Source: Mactra quadrangularis
Taxonomy: Eukaryota; Mollusca; Bivalvia; Venerida; Mactridae
Length of the DNA: 64,000 bases
Direction: 5' to 3'
Assembly (NCBI GenBank): GCA_025267735.1
Contig: CM046306.1
Span: 32,753,919-32,817,918, forward strand
Below, in pieces: positions 57,130 to 64,000 of this stretch (within the stretch, counting starts at the first letter, position 1; each line of letters begins with the position of its first letter). The translations under genes were made by a program, and so were the position numbers. The notes beneath the pieces were generated by a model. That model made no database searches and was not told the DNA's origin. It saw nothing but the letters and a program-made list of their open reading frames with translations.

Positions 57130-60100
57130 GATAACTCAAGAAAGGATGCACCTAGGTTCCTCAAATTTTATGTGTGGATAGCCCTTGGGTGGAGGAGGTT
57201 CCCTATTGATTTTGAGACCCCAGGGTCAAAGGTCAAGGTCACTGGGACTTAAAATAGGTAAAACTTGTCCGGACAATAACTGAACCACCAATGTACCTAG
57301 GTTCACCAAATTTTATGTAAGAGTAGCCCATGTGTCAAAGATGTTCCCTATTGGTTTTGGGGCCCCTGGGTCAAAGGTCAAGGTCACAGTGGCATCATAT
57401 GGGAAAAAAACTTGTCCTGACAATAACTGAACAACCAATCTACCTAGGTTCACCAAATTTTATGTGAGAGTAGCCCTTGTGTCAAGGATGTTCCCTATTG
57501 GTTTTGGGGCCCCTGGGTCAAAGGTCAAGGTCACAGGGGCATCATATTGAAAAACCAAGTCCGGACGATAACTCAACAACGACTGTACCCAGGTTCACCA
57601 AATTTTATGTGAAGGTTGCCCATGCGTCAAGGATGTGCCCTTTATGTTTTTGGACCCCATCTTCAAAGGTCAAGGTCACAGAGGTATCATTTTGAAAAAC
57701 TTTGTCCGGACAATAACTGAACCACCAATGTACCTAGGTTCACCAAATATGATGTGAGAGTAGCTCATGTGTCAAGGATATGCCCTATTGATTTTGGGCC
57801 CCTGGGTCAAAGGTCAAGGTCACAGGGGCATCTTATTGAAAAACATTGTCCGGGTAATAACTCAACAATGACTGTACCTAGGTTCACCAAATTTCATGTG
57901 AGAGTAGCCCATGTGTCAAGGATGTGCCTTATCAGTTTTGGGGAAACAGGGTCAAGTTGAAACCTTCAACCAGAAGATATCACATTACAAGGCAGTGACT
58001 TCTAATGTTCAATCAATATGTTAATAAAGTCAAAATGGCAAACAATGAAAAACTTGTCCGGACAATAACTGAACTACCAATGTACCTAGGTTCTCCAAAT
58101 TTTATGTGAGGGTAGCCATTGTGTCAAGGATATGCCCTATTGGTTTTGGGGCTCCTGGGTCAAAGGTCAAGGTCACAGAGGCATCATATTGAAAAACTTT
58201 GTTCGGACAATAACTCATCAACGACTGAACCTAGGTTCACATAATTTTATGTGAAGGTAGCCCTTGCAGGGTTCCCACGGTCAGGGAAAAGTCAGGGAGA
58301 AATGATTTTTTCTCAAGGTCAGGGAAAAGTCAGGGAATTCTGAAATTAGTCAGGGAAATTTGAAAAATAAGCAAAAGTCAGGGAAAAGTCAGGGAATTTT
58401 GTGAAGAAGATAGTTGTTCAAACAGAAGAAAGCAAAAAAAGTAAAAGCTAAGACAGTTTCTTCCGATATTTTGGATACTTTATTGATATTTATTAATATA
58501 TTTATGAGTATCCTTATTATTCTTGTTAACATCTTACTCTAAAAATATGAATATGTCTGTATATTTTGAATACAGTCACTAAGTTATTGGGGAAGAAGCT
58601 AAAAGGGGTTTAAGCATCCCTTGCCTAAATGCATTTTGCGTTTTATGTAGCTCGTTTATTACCTGTCTCATGTTTTTGTTCTATGTTAGTTTACCATTGA
58701 TTACTATAATACTTATATAATTACATTCAAGTAAAATATGTGCCTGTTTTAGTCAATCCTATAATGTATTTTTAAACCTTTACTCAGGTTGCGACATAAG
58801 TGAAACTTCAAAAGTACACATTTTTTCACTTTTACACGCTAGGACTATTTCAAGATGCTCTCATTTAATTACTGATTAACATGCAGATATGCAACTTGGC
58901 CAAGTTACTCCCTGGGTTACATCTTTCTGAAAACCAAGTAGAGCCCTGATTCAAGTTACTATGGCAACACTGGGGCAGAGCAAAAAGGGCAAAAATGCAA
59001 TTTTCGCTTTTTTTTAACCACAACTTTGCATTTTAAGCAGTAATATTTTCCAAAATTGTGGCCTTAAGTGCCAGGTCTTTTCAGAGCCTGAAAACATGTT
59101 TAACACTTTTCAGCTTTTAGTGCCATTTCTCAGCACCCAATGACCAGCAACAAAAGGGGGCACATCCCCCCTTCGGACCCCCCTGAGACATTATTTGATG
59201 GGGAGGCGTAAAAAAGCTCATTTTTTGTGACTATTTCCTTCAGTGGAATTCACTAAACCAATTTCAAGGCTGTGGTAGCCATTTTGAATGGGGGGTCCAG
59301 ACAAGTAAAAATGCCGGATTGACCAGTTTAGGGTAAATAATGTAATGACAAGTGTTGTCAAATACTTTATATTTCTGATAAGTGTATGCATTTTAAATGA
59401 AATTAAACAACTCAAATAAATAATGATGATTGCTTGTATTTTGTATCTTAAATGATTTCAAGTAAAAATGAGAGGGAAGAGGTTGGCAAATATGGGGAGG
59501 AGGATGCCAACATATAAATAAAATGATAATAAAGAGGAATTTATTTATTTGGATAAATCCAATCTTCCATGTGGACCTTTGGAAAAACAAGTCTGAAACA
59601 AAAAGAGTAAATTATTTCCGGTGGGCAAAGACCATTTTACATTTATTAAATTTCCATTTAAGGTATTTGTTTTTGAATGATGTTCAACTTTCTGTGTGTC
59701 AAATGTTAGGAGGCATTTCATTCCGTATATCTGATCCTAAATATGCTAAGGATTTTCTAAAGGATTCAAGTTTAGGTTTTGGAATGTTTAATACTTAACT
59801 TGAATTTGACCTGAATTTAAAGTTGCTGCAAAAAACCAAATTTACTGTTTAAGTCAAGAGCATTATGTTATTTAGGGATTTGTAGACAAATATTTTTTTG
59901 TAGTCAACTCTGGGCTCCAAATTTCATCATTCTTAGTTTTTTTAATTATCCCTTAGATGGTGCATCAAATGATTGGGCAAGGATTATATGCACAGCTCGT
60001 TTTGGAAATTTTAGAATGGCATTGGATAATTCCATAATGCATCCCCAAGTAGAACAACAGTAATCAATATAATAATAATAATTACCACATTTTTAAGAGC

Positions 60101-62030
60101 GCCCTTTCCATGTATAAAACATGCTCAAAGGCGCTTTACAATACATTTTAAATATAATATTACAGTAAAAATAGTAAACAATACAAGATATAAACATTAG
60201 ATAAAAATGAACATAGGCAGAACTTAAGATATTAGATAAGACTATAAGTAAAACAAGTTTGGATTGTAAAACACTATAAAAGATAATCACTTTAAGAAAA
60301 TGCTCGACTTATACATAAAAAAAATAATATGTCCATAAAAAGTCACACAGTATTAATTCCCAGTATATAAACACACAAAGTATTATATGTGGAAGGATAT
60401 AAGTATTGAACTATACATTTAGTGCTCAAAATTTTGCGAAAACTTGACACATTACCGGTCAGGGAAAAACGATTTTGGTCAGGGAAAAATCAGGGAAAAG
60501 TCAGGGAATTTTGATTTCTCATCTTTGTGGGAACCCTGCCTTGTGTCAAGGATGTTCCCTACAGGCTTTTGGGCCCCAGGCCTAAAGGTCAAGGTCACAG
60601 AGGCATCATATGGAAAAACCTAGTCCAAACAATAACTGTACTACCAATGTACCTAGGTTCACCAAAATTTATGTGAGAGTAGTCCATGTGTCAAGGTTAT
60701 GCTCTATTGGTTTTGGGGCCCCTGGGTCAAAGGTCAAGGTCACAGTGGCATCATATTGAAAAACATTGTCCAGGTAATAACTCAACAATGACTGTACCTA
60801 GGTTCACCAAATTTTATGTGAGAGTAGCCCATGTGTCAAGGATGTTCTCTATTGTTTTTGGGGCCCCTGGGTCTAGTTTAAACTTTCAACCAGAAGATAT
60901 CAAATTACCAAGCTGTGACTTCAAATGTTCATTCAATATGTTAATAAAGTCAAAATGGCAAACAATGAAAAACTTGTCTAGACAATAACTGAACCACCAA
61001 TGTACCTAGGTTGATTAAATTTTATGTGAGAGTAGCCCATGTGTCAAGAATATGCCCTTCTGGTTTTGGGACCCCTGGGTCGAAGGTCAAGGTCACAGAG
61101 GCATCATATTGAAAAACCTTGTCCAGACAATAACGATTGTACCTAGGTTCACCAAATTTTATGTGAGAGTAGCCCATGTGTCAAGAATATGCCCTTCTGG
61201 TTTTGGGACCCCTGGGTCGAAGGTCAAGGTCACAGAGGCATCATATTGAAAAACCTTGTCCGGACAATAACGATTGTACCTAGGTTCACCAAATTTTATG
61301 TGAGAGAAGCCCATGTATTAAGGATATGCCCTATTGTTTTTGGGGCCCAAGGGTCAAAGGTCAAGGTCACAGGGGCATCATATTGAAAAACCTTGTCCGG
61401 GTAATAACTCAACAATGACTGCACCTAGGTTCACCAAATTTCATGTGAGAGTAGCCCATGTGTCAAGGATGTTCCCTATTGGTTTTGGGGCCCCTGGGTC
61501 AAGTTTAAACCATCATCCAGAAGATATCAAATTACCAAGCAGTGACTTCAAATGTTCATTCAATATGTTAATAAAGTCAAAATGGCAAACAATGGAATTT
61601 ATGCTATATTTAATAAGTAACATGAATTTAGTCCACCAAATTTTATGTGAGGGTAGCCCATGTGCTAAGGATATTCCCTATTGGTTTTGGGTCAAAACTA
61701 GGTCAAAGGTCAAGGTCACAGAGGCATCATATGGAAAAACCTTGTCCGGACAATAACTCAACAACGATTGTACCTAGGTTCACCAAATTTTATGTGAGAG
61801 TAGCCCATGTATTAAGAATATGCCCTAATGGTTTTGGAGCCCCAGGGTCAAAGGTCAAGGTCACAGGGGCATCATATTGAAAAACATTGTGCCGGTGATA
61901 ACTCAACCATGGCTGTACCTAGGTTCTCAAAATATTTGCTTTGGATAGCCCTCCAGTTAAGGGTGGGACCTATTCTGATATCCCGGGGTCATTGGTCAAG
62001 GTCACAGGGACTTCATATGAGATAAAACAC
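57130..62030 (+). repeat. Tandem array of a 140-147-bp unit bearing GGTCAAAGGTCAAGGTCA
   Basis: Units run: GTCCGGACAATAACTGAACC, ACCTAGGTTCACCAAATTTT, ATGTGAGAGTAGCCCATGTG, TCAAGGATGTTCCCTATTGG, GGGGCCCCTGGGTCAAAGGT, CAAGGTCACAGNGGCATCAT. About 14 units keep TCAAGGTCA. Three units (near 57950, 60870 and 61497) instead carry a shared alternative end with CCAGAAGATATCAAATTACC. Open frames in the array are repeat artefacts. Interrupted by 58267-60538. Confidence 0.92.
58267..60538. mobile_element. 2.27-kb non-autonomous element with GTCAGGGAAAA termini
   Basis: Ends CAGGGTTCCCAC and GTGGGAACCCTG, a perfect 12-bp inverted pair, flanked by CCTTG on both sides (58262-58266 and 60539-60543). Removing it restores the array unit GTAGCCCTTGTGTCAAGG. 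Both ends carry several copies of GTCAGGGAAAA or GTCAGGGAATT. No convincing transposase. It includes a GAGCGCCCTTTCCATG to CATGCTCAAAGGCGCTTTAC inverted segment near 60098-60138. Confidence 0.85.
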
Positions 62031-62415
62031 AGCATGGACTGCACACGGGCGTATAATGCCCCGCCCAGCGGAGCTCTTGTTTATTTTTATCTTAACATAT
62101 GTCACAAACCAAACTTATAAATAAAACTTTCTATGCATGTAAGTATTAAGTATACTTTTAGTTAGAGATATATGGTAACAATTTTAGGAACAAGTCTTTT
62201 GGCATTGGGATTTTACTGTAAATACACTGAAGAAATATGGATGTTCTGTTAGAACATATGCCGACTGTGATATATGTATCAACTTTAGCCATGTGATGTA
62301 TAATGCATCCAATTTATAGATTGACAATTTCTAGTTTTACATTTTTTTTTCAATAAATTACTGATTTTTTTATTAAGTTTAACTTTGTCTGGAATCGTAA
62401 GTTGATAGTTGTCAT

Positions 62416-63784
62416 CAGGGACCAGGAAATTCGCCGAAGTCAATCGGTCCAAAGCCGTCCGAGTACCGGATACGGGTTTTAACGTGTACCGTACGGACCC
62501 GACCGTTTACTGTACTTTATTCACGACCATGTTAGTACTTATTTTTTGCTCCCTTTTATTAGGAAGGCATACGATACATTGGCATTGTTTGTTTAATTTT
62601 TTACAAAATTTAACTTCTATCTAGCATAAAAGCGTGGTTTCCGAAATTACTCCCCGCAATCGTCGGTCGTTCAATAAACAGAACTTGAAAAAAGGCTGTT
62701 TCATCTAGTTCTAAAGTTCTTGGAAAACTCCGTCATGTGGGGAAATTATTTTAACTGCGCATGCGCAGAAAAACGGATCCAAAGTAAATGTCTCGCATTT
62801 AAGCGTCGTTAGCTAAATTAAGAAAGAAAACGTAAAATAATGATAAGCTTTTTTAATTACACACGTAGATTAAAACGTTTCTCATACGAAGTGACGATCT
62901 AGCGTGGGTCTCGAAAATGTATGACATCTCATCACAATGGTTCAAGCGGTTTCTTTTAACACAAAAGATTGTCAAATCGTGCAAAGTACACCATTTATAG
63001 ATAGTTTAATGACAAAACTGTTCGTTTTGACAATTATTTTCGTTGAATTTGGAATTTAATAGTAATCATTATTTTGTTCACCAAAGAAGGGAGAAGAGAG
63101 GGTTGAATTTTGATCATCAACAACTGTACCTTCGATTAATAAGAATTTGCGTAGATACATGTCCTAAGATAATTTCTTATTATTCACACCTCAATTTTAG
63201 ACGTAAAAATAAATCATGAATCAAGTCAAACAAATTAAAGATTAAACGAATACATCAATCAGGAATTGACAACAAAAGCAGTTCAATTGTTTTCTTTAAT
63301 TATTCATAAAACATTCTTTATAAAAGATTATTGTTTTTTACAAGTTTACAGGTTTCAAACAGACCGATTGAAAAACGTAATCGGTTCGATGGACACGATT
63401 AAGTAAGAACATATTCTTCTGCTGTTCTTCAAATTAATCGAGTGCAAATCAAGCGTACCTTGCTGTGCTCGATCAAAAAAATATCACTGCCTCAACCCCA
63501 CATTATACCTGTAACCATGGATACGTTATACAGGGTCCTTGATGTGTAACCTTTGGACAATTAAGCAGGATATTACATCAGTAAACTGTGGGTTTTAGCA
63601 ACTGATAGTTGTTTGATAATAATTTATTGATACGTTTTCTTGAAAATTATGGAAATTAATGGTTTGAGGTCAAAATTAGCGAATTTTTCCCGGACCGATT
63701 TTTTTAAGGATTTTGAAATCTCAATCGGTCCAAACTGAAAAAATCGGTCCGAAAACCGAAAAACCGGCGATTTCCTGGTCCCTG
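62416..63784. mobile_element. Non-autonomous hAT-like element, copy 2 (inverted relative to copy 1)
   Basis: Starts CAGGGACCAGGAAATTCGCC and ends CGGCGATTTCCTGGTCCCTG, flanked by a perfect 8-bp duplication GTTGTCAT (62408-62415 and 63785-63792). 1369 bp and closely similar to the reverse complement of 5721-7094 along its length. No transposase frame. Confidence 0.95.
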
Positions 63785-64000
63785 GTTGTCATGTGACTGA
63801 AACAATTGTCAAGAGGAGGAAGCGAGGTATCTTGACTTAAGCAGAGGTGTGGAGTTCCTATGCCCGACTTGTACATGTCTACGGACAAGCCAATAAATCA
63901 ATCCCATGGGTCCACAGACAAGTGATATTTTAGCTACAAATATACTAAATAATGTAAATGTCTGAATGTTTTAGTCAAATTTATCACTGATCTAAACTGT

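Larger units (their letters stand above)
55808..62062. mobile_element. Composite hairpin-ended repeat element with internal tandem array
   Basis: Starts TTATACGCCCGTTTTGAAAA, a near-perfect hairpin with the following AACGGTCGTATTAT, then runs of CCGTCTGTCCGT. The far end has ACGGGCGTATAATGCCCCGC, the inverted TATACGCCCG motif. Between lie unique sequence, the 140-147-bp array (57130-62030) and the nested insertion at 58267-60538. No transposase frame was recognised. It starts 16 nt after the donor of FMNL exon 21. Confidence 0.7.
55792..64000 (+). other. FMNL: FMNL intron after exon 21, open at the window end
   Basis: After the donor at 55792 almost all sequence is accounted for by the hairpin-ended composite and its nested insertion (55808-62062) and the hAT copy (62416-63784). 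Short AT-rich stretches lie at 62063-62407 and 63793-64000, with no exon recognised. The FH2 end, DAD and stop codon should be further downstream. Confidence 0.75.

Noticed and set aside
57477..62025. Series of similar open frames with VPRFTKFYVRVAHVSR-like peptides
   Set aside because: They repeat only because the underlying 140-147-bp tandem unit repeats; phases shift and stops recur between units.
55792..64000. Search for the final FH2 exon, DAD (basic motif) and stop codon
   Set aside because: No phase-0 exon with family likeness was found; the interval is mobile DNA, so the gene must continue beyond the window.

Overview
The window is animal nuclear DNA: AT-rich, intron-dense and full of short interspersed and DNA-transposon repeats. 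The style of the repeats (tRNA-derived SINEs, elements beginning TTATACCCCCGC followed by GTCCGT runs, and long arrays of a GGTCAAAGGTCAAGGTCA-bearing unit) suggests a mollusc, most likely a bivalve. That placement is recalled pattern, not a search result. No rRNA gene, functional tRNA gene, CRISPR array or bacterial-type operon was seen.

One gene spans most of the window. It is a plus-strand formin of the FMNL (formin-like, FRL) class. I could place 21 coding exons between 16517 and 55791, all with AG/GT borders. They join in one uninterrupted frame of 2499 nt (833 codons). The order is the end of the GTPase-binding region and the armadillo-type FH3 region (exons 1-8), a coiled coil (exons 9-10), a short proline-rich FH1 (exon 11) and most of FH2 (exons 12-21). 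The start codon and first exon(s) lie upstream of the window. The end of FH2, the autoregulatory tail and the stop codon lie downstream. Expected role: a Rho-family-GTPase-regulated actin nucleator and elongator at the cell cortex.

Layout: 1-905 is a G-rich minisatellite of about 36 bp. 906-16516 is intron or upstream sequence carrying SINEs and hAT-like elements. 16517-16603 is the first recognisable exon. 16604-37651 is a 21-kb intron with small tandem repeats, hairpins and MITEs. 37652-55791 holds the compact exon cluster. 55792-64000 is the start of another long intron made almost wholly of nested mobile DNA: a 6.3-kb hairpin-ended element with an internal nuclear-receptor-half-site array, a 2.27-kb element nested in it, and a 1.37-kb hAT element that is an inverted copy of the one at 5721-7094.

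The most interesting observation is a 100-bp tandem duplication of the exon at 50651-50720, creating a second usable exon at 50551-50611. Reading frames allow exactly one of the two: skipping both or including both gives an immediate or near-immediate stop. The duplication starts two bases from a nearly intact Tc1-like (DD34E) transposon whose transposase carries a single nonsense codon.
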